Position numbers and translations under genes: made by a program | Notes under the pieces: generated by a model | Databases searched by the model: none | Told to the model about the DNA's origin: nothing | What the model saw: the letters and a program-made list of their open reading frames with translations, nothing else | Assembly (NCBI RefSeq): GCF_958450345.1 | Contig: NC_088780.1 | Span: forward strand, 92,888,226 to 92,952,225 | Direction: 5' to 3' | DNA: 64,000 nt | DNA from: Calliphora vicina | Lineage: Eukaryota; Arthropoda; Insecta; Diptera; Calliphoridae | In this document: in pieces, positions 41,969 through 54,039 of the stretch | Layout of the letters: every line of letters begins with the position of its first letter | How positions within the stretch are numbered: the first letter of the stretch is position 1

Positions 41969-44900
41969 GTAAGTAAAGGAATTTCTTAATATGATTTATT
42001 CATTATTCCCCCTACATTAATTATTTTAATGGGCAAATTGCAAATAAAGTTTTCAAATTCTTTCAGTCTTTTGGAAAAAAATACATATTGTCTGGAATTC
42101 TTTCCATTTTTTTTTCATTATTGCATTATGTAATAATTTTTCTTGTTTCCCTTCTATTCTTTTCAACATTTTCTCGTTGACGCATTGTTGTTCTTTATTT
42201 TTTCGTCTTCGGTGTGTGTCTTTTTCAATGTTGTTGCTGTTGTTTATGTGCAAACAAAAACAACAAGTACCGCAACGAACATGTTTGCGAAAACAAACAA
42301 TAATGATTACATACATATTTTGTTTGTACTATTTTTATAACCAAATGAAGAATATTTATGTTCATTAGCAAAAATGTGTGTTTTCTTATAATTTCTCATA
42401 GTTCACGTTGAAAGATTAATGTACCTTGTAGGTGCACAGTTTTTTTTGCATTGCATAAGTCTAGACGCTGCAGACCATCGATTTACCAACCCTTTAAAGT
42501 GTTGGGGTTTTTTTTATGCTATTCACCCTAAAGTGGTGGAACCTATTATGCAGCATAGTATGTTAATTGTAATATTGGTTTCTTATTTGTTATGCCTAAT
42601 GTATATTTAATTAAACGCCAATGGCCCCTTGCACTTGTGTTAAACTGGAATTTGCATTTTATATTGGTAGGTAGACTTTTTTTTCAAATATTCAATTATA
42701 GTTTGGAATGGCATAATAACCATCTCATAATCATTATTTCAATAATTATGTAAAGCACAGTTCCCAATTTTTCAAATATACATTTGTTTTCATAAATTCA
42801 ATATTTATAAAATTTATTTCAAAACTTTATTAAAAAATGTTCATTTTGTAAAAATTCTTATTGAAGATAAATTATATAATTAATTCAATATTTCAAATTG
42901 ACCTATATTTTATTACTAACTACACTTTACTTGTTTATAAACCCCTGAATAAGACTAATAATAATTTTCTTAAATCTATTTATTTAAACGTGTATTGAAT
43001 ATACATACATACATATATATTTGCTTTATTATCAGTATTATTTTTGCATTCTGGCGTTTTGTTTACATGATAATTTTACTATGTTCACTATACTTTTGTT
43101 TGTTTATATTTGGTATTAAAAATTTGCAAACAAAAACAAAGCAGTAAATAGTATGTATGTATTTATATTTAGAATTTTGTCATTAGCAAATGTGATAATA
43201 TAAAAATTAAACAAACTTTATGAAAGTATGTATGTGCATTAAAAATACAATAAAAAAATTAAAAACTTTTTATAAAAGTACACTAAAATTTCAATATTTA
43301 GAAACCTTTAAATTTGTAGTATTTGTAAACATTTATTAATATTATTTTAATTAATTGTCTAATGTGTAAAACACGATTTCAAATAAAGCACATGTATTGA
43401 AGTTTATATAAAAATTAAGAACACTTTACTAATATGTAAACAATCTTCTCCATAATAAGTTTTTAACATTCATTACAAAGTAGATAGATTTTATTTGTTT
43501 GCACAAAAAATTAAATGTTCAATTTTGTTTTAAATGATTTATTTTCACACTTATTGTGGTGCTACGTCAATCAAAAAGTTGGTCAATAAAAAATATAAAA
43601 AAATAGTTAAACCTTCATATCGGCATTTGTTAATACAAACATGTTATCAAACAAATAAAGAAAAAATATTAAAAGAGGCTTGGCAACAGTTAAATGCAAA
43701 ATTTTATTTTCAAATATGTATGTATGAATATCAAAACACATGCAACAATTGTTAAGAAATAAATATTATTGAAAGACCGCATGATCATAATATCAATCTG
43801 TTTTTATTGTTGTTAATAACAAGCTCTTATAGTTCAGAATTAAATAAACAACCCAAAAACTTATTAATAAAATTTGTTGTTGGTTGTTCTTTTTTTTTGA
43901 AGACTTTTGTTTGTTATACATATTTTAATCTTTTTTATAATTTCATGATTTTTGACACGTTTGTGGAGTATATTTTTTGTTTTTGTTAGATTTTTACGTA
44001 AACAACACCGATAAATTTCTATTAATATATTATATACGCCACTAGTTTGTTTCTAAACGACTAAAATACTTTGTTGCTGTTTTGATTTTTTTTGGTCTTT
44101 CAATATTTTTTTAAATACATATTTTGCCGCTTTGTGTTCTAATTTCAAGGTTAAAATGTCGCAATTTTAAGAGAATTTATTCTATAATTTCATTTTGATA
44201 AGAAAACTTTCCAATTAGAAAATTGTCTTTTATTAGTTATAATCAACTCGTGTTTTAAATTTTGCTTGAAAAATTAAACTGGATTTAGCAAAAATATATT
44301 AAAAGTTCAGGGGTTTTAGTTATTATTTGTTTATTTATACATGTATGTATGTGTAATTAAAACAGATGTTCCCATTTCGAATCAACAAGAAAATAACTTG
44401 ATTAGTATTGAAGAAAACAACAAGTTGTTCTAATAGAATATTATTAAGCTAAACTTGTTATTAAACCTTTATATTTACAATGCATACTACAATTTTTATT
44501 TATTAAATTCAATGTTTGATTAAAAAAAAAACAAGACAAAAATTGCTTATCAGAAGTAAACCATCATACATGCCACACTAAGTTAATGACCCGTCCATAA
44601 TTGATAGCTGTTGGCATGTTATTATGGGAGATTATAAACTTTTGCCTTATATCTTTATTGGTTTTTCATTTAATGGTAAATGTGACATTTATGCTGCCAT
44701 TTCTAATCTATAAATGAATGTTTTTTTTCTAAAACTCTATCACAATTGTTAATCTTAACTTGTTCCGATCATATCAAATATTTTATTAAGATGTCATAAA
44801 TAAAATAGAGTGCCTTTTTCAGTTTATTAAGTCTTGTGACAAATTACAGTGAGCGCTTATCAATTTACTACAGCAATTGTGTTTGTTTAAATATAATCAA

Positions 44901-47900
44901 ATGTAAACAGAAATTGAAAAGTATGATTTGTGTTGCACTTGTAGTTTGAAAGAATAGATTATCCAAACAAAACATACATCATTTTTAATATGTATTTTAT
45001 GTTGTAGACTTATGGTGTTTTCTTTTCGAAAAAAGTTAGTTCTACCCAATGGTATAATTTTTATAAACACCGTAGCACAAAAATAAGTAATTTTTGTTCA
45101 TGAATTATTAGTATTATAGTGAGCTACATCGGTCAACTTAAACTAGCCCTTAATAAAAATGAGCGCACTAAATGTAACATTCATTGCCTTTTTAGGTGGT
45201 ATTATTAAAATAGAAAATTTTACCCGTTCAAGGTTTTGTTTTAACAAAAAAAAGTACAACGGACTGAAAAATGTTGCCATTTCTTCTATTCAATGTTGTA
45301 TTCTAATAAATGTATAGACCTAAACAAAGTAAAAGTGAATTATCAATAGAAAAACAAACAAATAAATATGCAAATATTGGATACTATTGTAAAATGCATA
45401 CCTTAATCATAACTGCATACAAAACACAAGTATAAAGAATATACATATCGTCACCTGAAATGCAAAAGAGTGTAACTACCAAAAAAATTCAAAATTTAGT
45501 TTTAAATGGATATTGGTACAGCGCATCAATGCATACGTCTTCACAAAGTTTTAGCTTTCTATTTTTAAAAATAACGACTATTAAAGAAAGAAAGTCATAT
45601 TTGTAACCCCAACACATTTAATTTGATTATGTTTTTCGTCTATTCTGTATAATTTTCAAAAGTGATGATAGGCCCTTTTGCATTTTAGGTGACGTTATAC
45701 ACATATCGAATATGAAATGTTAATTGTTTGTCTGTTTTTTTTTTCTTTCCGGCCTAGTCATGTGTTTTTGTTTAGTAAAACATTTTTTCAGATTGTAATA
45801 CATTGACAATGCAATACATATATTACATATGTATACGACTGCAATATTATCATCAGTTACAATAAATGATGTAATGCATTTGTATGATTTTTTAAATATA
45901 ATTATATCATAAAACAATATTAACATTTACTTGGAAAATTTGTTTGTTTGAAAAAGTTATTAATGGATTTTTAATTTAACATAGTTAAGCACGTGACGTG
46001 TTTTGCTATCTTTCATGAAGGCAGTATGTTAATTTTTTTTATTGCATTTGTTGCAAATGAGAAATAAGTATTAGCTTTTATAAGGCAATATTATTAGGAA
46101 TATTTAAATATTCTTTGAGGTATTAAAAAAATGTTATTAATATTTTATATTAGGAAATACTTTTGTCACGTTTCACTGATCTGAAGTAGATCAAACACTC
46201 TTTGGCAAACAGTTTAATTGTTGATTAAAAAATAATTTCTACTTTTTTATGTATGTATATTCTGTATTTTCTTTAAATTGCAAATTTTTTTTAAACATTC
46301 CTGTATATCACGAACTTATTCATTTGCAATCGAATTTTATATAGTAAAAACAAAGAAACCAGTTTTTTTAGAATATATTAAATGTTTCGAATAAACCAAA
46401 AATCGGATTTCTATAAAGTCAGTTTTTGAATGCTCTACACAGTATGTTTACCATTCGTTTTATAATCACTTTCTTAGTCAGATTGTAAATGTAGATTTTG
46501 CAGTCAAACTTCATGTTGGAATTTTAAGGATAGTTCAATAAAATTCGTCTCAAATCTATGATCAAATCCTATTAAAACTTATTAGAAGCTCCATCATTCA
46601 GGGAGTATGACCTTAATGCTCATAAATTTCATTGATACTTTAATATGAAGTTCAAATACAATACCGAACAAAAATTAAATTTTCCATCCCTGATATTAAG
46701 CTTTTCTCTGAAAACCACTATAAAAGTTAAAACCTCACATAATAAACCGTATTGTATTCAGCACAAGTATGATTTGCCTTAACATAAATCATACTACCAA
46801 AATGTGATGAAGATCGGCCAGAAAATCTCGCAAAAAACTGTATTATGTAAATAAAAATCGATCTGCAAAACAACTCTGCAAGGAGCGATCCATAATTATT
46901 AGCTCTAGATCAGATAAAACTCATAAGTTTTTTGCCTTTTGTGACTAGTCATTAAAATCGAGTTAATTCCTTTCGGAATTGGACTTAACTGAATATAATA
47001 ATTAATTTTGAATTTAATTATTTTAATTGTTTTTTAATTAAAAAAAAAGCACAAACCTTTTGCCACAAAAAAGCATAAGTTCTAAATATTTATATCTTAT
47101 TTCAACACTTTACTTAGTAAATAATAGTATAATAAAATAATTCAATTAAAATTTATATAATACAAAATTTCTATTATAACCTCGAAAAAAAGACACACTT
47201 ATAATTTTATTTTTTACTTAAAATGCTAATCTTATTTAAAAAAAAGAAATACATATGTATATAAAAAATATGTTTATTTGTTTAGTTTTACTAAATTGTT
47301 ATTTATATTTCTTTTTATTTTTCATAAATTTAGATTGTTTTTTCTAAATCACCTGACAACTAAATCTTGTTTTCATTTCACACTTTTATCTATACATACT
47401 TAGTTAGTTCTAAACGACTGGCATACATGTATTTTTTAAAACAATTTCTTTAGGAAAATGTTTATATGTGTCAGTCAGTATGTATATTTTTATCTGTTGC
47501 TATATATAAATACCCCACATGGGGAATGGGGTATGTACATATCAAACGAACGAGCCCCCATTTCATTGTTGTCGTTACAAGTTTTTTTTTTCAAATTCAA
47601 TGCCATAGTGTTGGTCAAATAATTTATTTAGGTTTTAGCTAATAGCGCAGTAGTGGTGATGTGGTGGTAACACTTTTGTCAAACTTAAAATAAATCGAAA
47701 TTTTAAATATTGAACGAAGACATTTTAAGTTTAAATACATACTGATTAGATTATGCGGGTTTCTTTTGGTAGATGTTTTTGTTTGTCACGCGATTTTTGT
47801 TGACGATGTTGGCCGAAAAGTAAAAAATGCAAAAATAAAATTGATTACGTATATTCTTCACATTGATTTGTGTTTTTAAATTTCTTTTGTATACAGACAG

Positions 47901-50900
47901 CACTTCTAACCAATTTAGCTGTTTATTTGGCGCCAATTAATTAAAGTCAAATGAATTGATTATTTTCAATAGATTTGTTAAATAAAACTTGATTTTAACT
48001 ACACAAGTTATGTAAATTCAAAATTTAAGCTCTGAAATAGGAAACAATACATTAATTTTAGTTTAACATGTTGAAAAGTTACAGTTCTTAAGAAATTTCT
48101 AATGGCTTTCGAATTATTTTTTTGCATAAGAAATATTTAAACTGTTGACACTACTAATCTTTAATGATCGCTCTCTATGTGCATAATATTAGCTGGCACA
48201 TTTCATTCAAAATGTGTTAATATACAATACAATATACAATTTATGTTTGTTGGTATTACTTGTTCAAAATTTTCGCACTAAATTAAAATGTATTTTAGTT
48301 TGTTTTGTTGTTTATTGTCAGTTTGAGTAAAAGATAACAAAAATGAAATGCTTTCATTTTTATATAATAATAAAACTAATACTATTTAACATAGTATATA
48401 TTTACGCACACACTTGCTGTATGACTGACTGACTGACTGTATCATAAATATTTTCGAATTTACGTTTGTACATTTATTTGTTTTTATTTAATACAATTTT
48501 ATTTTAGTACAATATTTAGTACAGTTTTCGTGCTAAAAACAAAATTGTTTTTTGAAGCGTTTCGTTTGTTTATTTTTGGTGATCTAATCACACACAAAAA
48601 AATTACACACGTATGCTTTCTTATATTTTTTTGGGGCCAAACAAAAAGTATGATAGTAAAAACTGGTTATACTTCTTATTGCACATGACAACTAACCCAC
48701 TGTGGGAGTGCGATATTACAAATTCAAATTCGAAAATATTAAAATTATATATCAATTGCTAGCGCTCACTTTAGAAAGCTCTTTTTAAAAGTTAAGAGTT
48801 TGCAAAAACTAAAAGAATTATGTGATTATGATACAATTATGATACAAATTCAAATTCGAAAATATTAAAATTATATATCAATTGCTAGCGCTCACTTTAG
48901 AAAGCTCTTTTTACAAGTTAAGAGTTTGCAAAAACTAAAAGAATTATGTGATATTGGAATAAAATTGCACTGATCGAGAATCGCTAGTTCAGATCAGAGC
49001 TTCGATTTAATTTGAGCTTAATTCATTAAAATCTTAATTCGGAATTAAAAAATGCCAATCCAACATCTCATTTTTTTAGCTTCATTCATAGGCTTGTATT
49101 TAAATAAAATTCATTCATAATGAAATTAATTCATATCATAATTTATTCAACCTATAGTTGTACCGCTTTGAATTAAAACGCCCATTATTAGTGATTCAGT
49201 TAAAAGATAGATTATAATACAATTACAAAACAATTACAAAAAAAACAGACAATTTCTTATTTTGTTTGTGATACACTAAAACAATGTCGCACTTGATCAA
49301 CAAAAGGGTATTAACTCAAAATTTTTAAAATTTCACTTTATGCAAGAATATTTTTCTTTATTCATATTTACAAAAGGATTTCAAAAAATTTACTTAAGCC
49401 TTTTTATATAAATTGAATTGAATTCAAGAAAACTTGAATGTTTCAATAAGGAATTAATTCCATAAAGAATGAATTCTTTAAGGAGTGAAGTCAATACGTT
49501 TGGAGTATTAAGGTATTAAGACAACGAATTAATTCGAGCTGAATACTTCAATAAAATTGTTAAGATAAACCATTTCGAACTTTTGGTTCAGATTTGATTG
49601 AAGGGTTTCTTTAAACAAATTTCAATGCCAATAAAATGTAACAGTATTCTTACCTAAAGTGAAATGGTATTCGTACATTTGTACAAGCACTTTTGGCGTT
49701 TTCTTTCCTGGTAAAAATGTTGCTTTTTTCTTGCCCGTTTTCATTTTGTTTCACATACTTTTAGAAAATAATATGATTATTTTTTAGTCCTTTGGGTTAC
49801 AGTTTTTCCAAAAAAGTCTCCCTGTAAAAGCCAGTTTATTTTTTATACCCTTCATATATGTATAAGTTTGTATGTTGAAATTAACTATCCGAAGCCCCAA
49901 AATATCGGCAAACAAATGGCAGTGATATAAGCAAAATACCGAGACTACCTCTATTTTTTCCCCAAATTTAGGGCCTGGTTCACTAAATGCGAACGAACAT
50001 ATTCTTTCTTAAAACAAAAAATAAATTTTAATTTTTTATTGTTTTCCATGATTGTTTTCAATATAAAATAAGAAAGAAAATGTTCGTTCGTATTTAGAAA
50101 GCTGCAAGCAACACTTCTGTTAAATACTAAAATAGTATAGCGCATATTTTAAAAGATGTTTAATTATACCAAAACTTTGACCTGTTTGTTTATCACGATT
50201 TTATCGTTCCATCCATAAACTAATAAATGTTTATGGAAAAGTAATTTAAAATGTTGGCCAAATGTACCCAAAAGTACTATATAGTTAGCAACTAAACACT
50301 TCCTGCCGCCTTGCATACAATGTTGATTCGTAAAAAAGACCTTAAAATGCTTCAAGATAACAATGTAGTAACAATTTATCTTATCAAACTCAAATAAACA
50401 AGCAAACAAGAATAAAAACAATGTTATAAACTTCAAAATTATTTTTATAAAAGCAAAATGCGTGGTTTCCCAAATCGAAACACACTAATTAAATTTGTTT
50501 AAAACATTAAATATTAATGCACTTTGAAAAAATGAAACTGAATTTATTAAATACATATTAGAATATTTGTGTAACACGTTTTCAAAATAGCTGTCACATG
50601 TTACGAACTATTTTACAGTGACTTTTAAAGAAGAACATACAAGTGCTGTGAAACGTGGTGTCTAAATTTATAGCAACCCATTTATTGCCAAAAACCTCAG
50701 GTGTTTGAAACAATTAGCAAATGGGGTCGATTAATTTAACAGACTCATCAGCGCCTAAAAATGTTGTGTTTTTATTTCAAGACGAAATAAAAAACACTTG
50801 TTTTTTACTTTCTTTAGAGAAAATAAAAACAGATATGGTCCAAAATTAGAATTTAAAACCAACCGAAAATGAAATTATTTTGGCCTCAGGCCAAATGAAC

Positions 50901-53900
50901 TAAATCTAGAGACATATGTACAATATCTTTATGCAATTATGTACATATGTATGTATGTATGTTTTCTTTTTTAAATTCGAATATTTGAAATGTATTTGCA
51001 ATTTATTGCCTGCCCTGAATTTTATATGCAAATGACTAATGTTTTTGTTCAATTTTCTTTTTGGCCTTCATTTTAGGTATCCGTTTCTCTATGGATGTAT
51101 CACGTGATGAAGTCAAAGCCTTGTCTGCTTTGATGACATTCAAGTGCGCCTGTGTTGATGTACCATTCGGTGGTGCTAAGGCCGGTTTGAAGATCAACCC
51201 CAAGGAATACTCTGAACATGAATTGGAAAAGATCACTCGTCGTTTCACCCTTGAGTTGGCCAAGAAGGGCTTTATTGGACCCGGCGTTGATGTACCTGCT
51301 CCTGATATGGGTACCGGTGAACGTGAAATGTCCTGGATTGCCGACACTTATGCCAAGACCATCGGTCACTTGGACATCAATGCCCACGCTTGCGTAACTG
51401 GCAAACCCATCAACCAAGGTGGTATTCACGGTCGTGTGTCCGCCACCGGTCGTGGTGTTTTCCACGGTTTGGAAAACTTCATCAATGAAGCCAACTACAT
51501 GAGCATGATTGGCACTACTCCCGGCTGGGGTGGCAAAACTTTCATCGTTCAAGGTTTCGGTAATGTCGGTCTCCACTCTACCCGCTACTTGACCCGTGCT
51601 GGTGCCACTTGCATTGGTATCATTGAACACGACGGTTGCATCTTCAACCCAGAGGGTATTGATCCCAAGGTAAGTGCATATAGCATTAGAATAATATAAA
51701 GTTTTACCCCTTTTTATTCATAATCAATTTTTAATTTTATAACAGGTTTACAAAACAAAATTTCCATACAAAATTTGTTTTATAAACCTTTAATAAATTT
51801 AAAACTTGATTTGGATTTTTCATATTAGTCTTACTTACTTGTTATTTTTCCAACATTTGATACGAATAATGTTAAGAAGATTTACAATACCTTAGCGTAT
51901 CGAAAACGTGTGGTATTGTTGTTGTTACATTCATAATTATACTTCATATACTGATAAATTAATAATATTGATATGACTTTCTTTATTGTAGGCTTTGGAA
52001 GACTACAAGAACGAACACGGTACCATTGTTGGTTACCCACACGCCAAACCCTATGAGGGTGAAAACTTGATGTTCGAACCTTGTGATATCTTCATCCCAG
52101 CTGCCATTGAAAAGGTTATCAACAGTGAAAATGCCCACAAAATCAATGCTAAGGTAAATTAAAAAATGACCATAACAAAAATTTAGCAACAGAAATTTTA
52201 AATTTGTATGAATATTTGTGTAACAGATCATTGCTGAAGCTGCCAACGGTCCAACCACACCTGCTGCTGATAAAATCTTGATTGATCGCAACATTTTGGT
52301 TATTCCCGATTTGTACATTAACGCTGGTGGTGTAACAGTTTCCTTCTTCGAATGGTTGAAGAACTTGAACCATGTATCTTATGGTCGTCTTACCTTCAAA
52401 TATGAACGTGAATCCAACTACCACTTGTTGGGTAAGTCCATTTTACAATTATTTGATTTTTTTTATTAACAAGAAATCTTTATTTACTTATGTATTTATT
52501 ATTATTATAATTTATAGGGTTTTTTGGCTTAGTTTTCGAAGCAAAATTAGCACAATATAATAACAATGCTTAAGCTAAAAATCCAAAATATTTTATTTTT
52601 ATTATTAAGCTATTATTTTCTTTAGTTTAAATTTCATTATATTTCATTTGGTTTGGCTTAGTTTTAACCGTATAGTTGATTGATTTTTAAACCATTTTAA
52701 TTAATATTCATAAATTTAATTTTTTATTTGTGCTATTTTCCAAATTCACTTTCTTTCATTGAATATTTTTAGTTTTATCTATCAAAGTCAAAATACCTTT
52801 CTTTACATTAGTTTTGTATTGTACATATCTGATTGATGGCATTTTTCGCAATAGTAATTTGTTCTTTTTTCGTTTTCTATTTCTTCTTAAATCAATTTAG
52901 CCTCAGTACAACAGTCTATTGAAAGATTTGTTTTGGACGGTACAGTTTTTCATTTTTATTTCATAATTTTTTATTTACGTCTTCCTTATTCATGATTTAT
53001 AAATTCCTTTATCATCTTTTAAACAAACAATGTATCAATGATATCATTAGTTTTTAGTTTTCCTCCCTTCCATTATGTTTTGTATATATTTAAATGTTTA
53101 GTTTAGTTTATTTGTTTTGATTAATATCAATTGGAAATTTGGGAACTAATTATTTCCTCGAAGCACCGTCCAAATAACTAAAATTATTAAACAAATATAC
53201 ATGTTCACGATTTCCAAAATTAGTCTTTATAAATAAAAAGAGATTCCGAACTAAGAGCATCTAAGGCTTAATCAAAAATAATATTATGTATTACAAACAA
53301 AATTTAATTGATTTGAACACAAAAAAAACAATAAATCAAATGGACTACTGGTGATAGAGTAATATTTTTCATGACTTCTTAACCATAAAGTGATAATTGT
53401 CAATACGTGTTATATGTAGTTAATAGTATAGTATCAATATTTTTTTATATTCAATATAAAATTGGTGAATGATTATGTTGCATTATTTGTCGATTTTATT
53501 TATTTGTATAGTTTAACTCTTAATTCATGTCATAACATAACTCTGCATCCTTTATAAAAATTTTAATCTATCCACACTACTTACTGCTTTCATTTTCTTG
53601 TATTATTTTATTAACTTTTGTATTTTTATTATAATTAATTTATGTATGTATGTAAATTTTACTTTGTATTTATGTTTTCTTTTATAATATTCAACATAAT
53701 TCATAACAAATATTTTATTCTCTAATTTCTATTTGTGTATAGAATCTGTCCAAGAATCTTTGGAACGTCGTTTCGGTCGTGTTGGTGGCCGCATCCCTGT
53801 CACTCCCTCCGAAGCTTTCCAAAAACGCATCTCTGGTGCCTCTGAAAAGGACATTGTCCACTCTGGTTTGGATTACACCATGGAACGTTCTGCTCGCGCT

Positions 53901-54014
53901 ATCATGAAGACCGCTATGAAATACAACTTGGGTCTTGACTTGAGAACCGCCGCCTATGTCAACTCCATTGAGAAGATCTTCACCACTTACCGTGATGCTG
54001 GTTTGGCTTTCTAA
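41557..54014 (+). CDS. Gdh: glutamate dehydrogenase, mitochondrial (gene span)
   Basis: Five constitutive exons (412+593+162+205+272 nt) join in frame to 547 residues; inclusion of a 39-nt cassette gives 560. The enzyme interconverts glutamate and 2-oxoglutarate with NAD(P) in the mitochondrial matrix. Start MYHLKSLARQ at 41557 matches fly orthologs; an upstream in-frame GTG is ignored. The N-terminus (to about residue 45) is a basic presequence. The catalytic Lys is Lys172 in PFGGAKAG; the dinucleotide-binding loop is GFGNVG at 297-302; YHLL and SVQESLERRFG mark the antenna region, and the C-terminus is TTYRDAGLAF. Coding exons are GC-rich with biased codons, as in a highly expressed gene. 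Confidence 0.97.
45449..45694 (-). mobile_element. MITE family B, copy 2
   Basis: Termini CGTCACCTGAAATGCAAAAG and inverted CGTCACCTAAAATGCAAAAG bound 246 bp. The interior is the inverse of the copy at 31626-31870 (GGATATTGGTACAGCGCATC, CTATTTTTAAAAATAACGAC). Confidence 0.85.
48718..48952 (+). repeat. 126-bp tandem duplication
   Basis: ACAAATTCAAATTCGAAAAT begins at 48718 and again at 48844; about 109 bp of the second copy match with a single change (TTTTTAAAAG versus TTTTTACAAG). The near identity means a recent event. Function unknown. Confidence 0.95.
49654..49744 (-). CDS. candidate first coding exon of a gene nested antisense in Gdh intron 1
   Basis: The reading is MKTGKKKATFLPGKKTPKVL then VQMYEYHFTL, 30 codons plus one base, preceded by an in-frame TGA three codons upstream and ending at a consensus donor (TTTAG|GTAAGA). 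Base composition is richer in G+C than the flanks. I do not recognise the protein and found no downstream exon on the minus strand, so it may equally be chance or a relic. Confidence 0.25.
49985..50100. repeat. hairpin element with GAACGAACAT arms
   Basis: CTAAATGCGAACGAACATAT then TCTTTCTTA on the left is mirrored by TAAGAAAGAAAATGTTCGTT then CGTATTTAG on the right, with an AT-rich loop of about 50 bp. Likely a tiny MITE; no target duplication found. Confidence 0.55.
51077..51669 (+). CDS. Gdh: Gdh coding exon 2
   Basis: It encodes residues 138-335 from GIRFSMDVS to GIDPK and contains catalytic Lys172 (GGAKAG), PAPDMGTGEREM and the NAD-binding GFGNVG. Acceptor TTTTAG, donor AAG|GTAAGT. Confidence 0.97.
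51992..52153 (+). CDS. Gdh: Gdh coding exon 3
   Basis: It encodes residues 336-389 (ALEDYKNEHGTIVGYP to HKINAK), phase 0 on both sides. It contains FEPCDIFIPAA of the nucleotide-binding domain. Confidence 0.97.
52227..52431 (+). CDS. Gdh: Gdh coding exon 4
   Basis: It encodes residues 390-457 plus one base (IIAEAANGPTTP to YHLL). It ends in phase 1 at TTG|G then GTAAGT, so the next codon depends on which exon follows: GAA (Glu) when the cassette is skipped, GCC (Ala) when it is included. Confidence 0.97.
52432..53742. other. Gdh introns around the cassette exon
   Basis: 469 bp before and 803 bp after the 39-nt exon, both AT-rich. I see no repeat and no other exon. A second skipped exon copy was looked for and not found. 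Confidence 0.6.
52901..52939 (+). CDS. Gdh: Gdh 39-nt cassette exon (13 residues, ASVQQSIERFVLD)
   Basis: It lies between exons 4 and 5, with acceptor TCAATTTAG and donor GACG|GTACAG, phase 1 on both sides, so it can be skipped or included without changing frame. It inserts ASVQQSIERFVLD before ESVQESLERRFG. Drosophila Gdh is known to make two forms that differ by 13 residues at this place, so alternative use is expected. The GTACAG donor is weaker than those of the other exons, consistent with regulated splicing. Confidence 0.88.
53743..54014 (+). CDS. Gdh: Gdh coding exon 5 (C-terminus)
   Basis: It encodes the last 90 residues without the cassette, from ESVQESLERRFG (antenna) through SGASEKDIVHSGLDYTMERS to DAGLAF, stop TAA at 54012. 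The acceptor is TGTATAG. Confidence 0.97.
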
Positions 54015-54026
54015 GGTGCTTAAATG

Positions 54027-54036
54027 AATAAATAAA
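54027..54036 (+). terminator. overlapping poly(A) signals of Gdh
   Basis: AATAAATAAA contains two overlapping AATAAA hexamers 13 nt after the stop codon. Further AATAAA words near 54300 and 54620 could serve longer 3' UTRs. Confidence 0.5.
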
Positions 54037-54039
54037 ATG

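Larger units (their letters stand above)
41969..51076. other. Gdh intron 1
   Basis: A 9.1-kb intron with MITE family B copy 2 (45449-45694), a 126-bp tandem duplication (48718-48952), a GACT microsatellite (48421-48438), a hairpin element (49985-50100) and a possible antisense exon (49654-49744). The rest is AT-rich DNA without recognisable genes. Confidence 0.8.

Noticed and set aside
42419..42610. 63-codon ORF in Gdh intron 1
   Set aside because: No recognisable features; chance ORF.
51100..51630. 176-codon antisense ORF over Gdh exon 2
   Set aside because: It mirrors the biased codon use of Gdh on the opposite strand; no own signals or domain.
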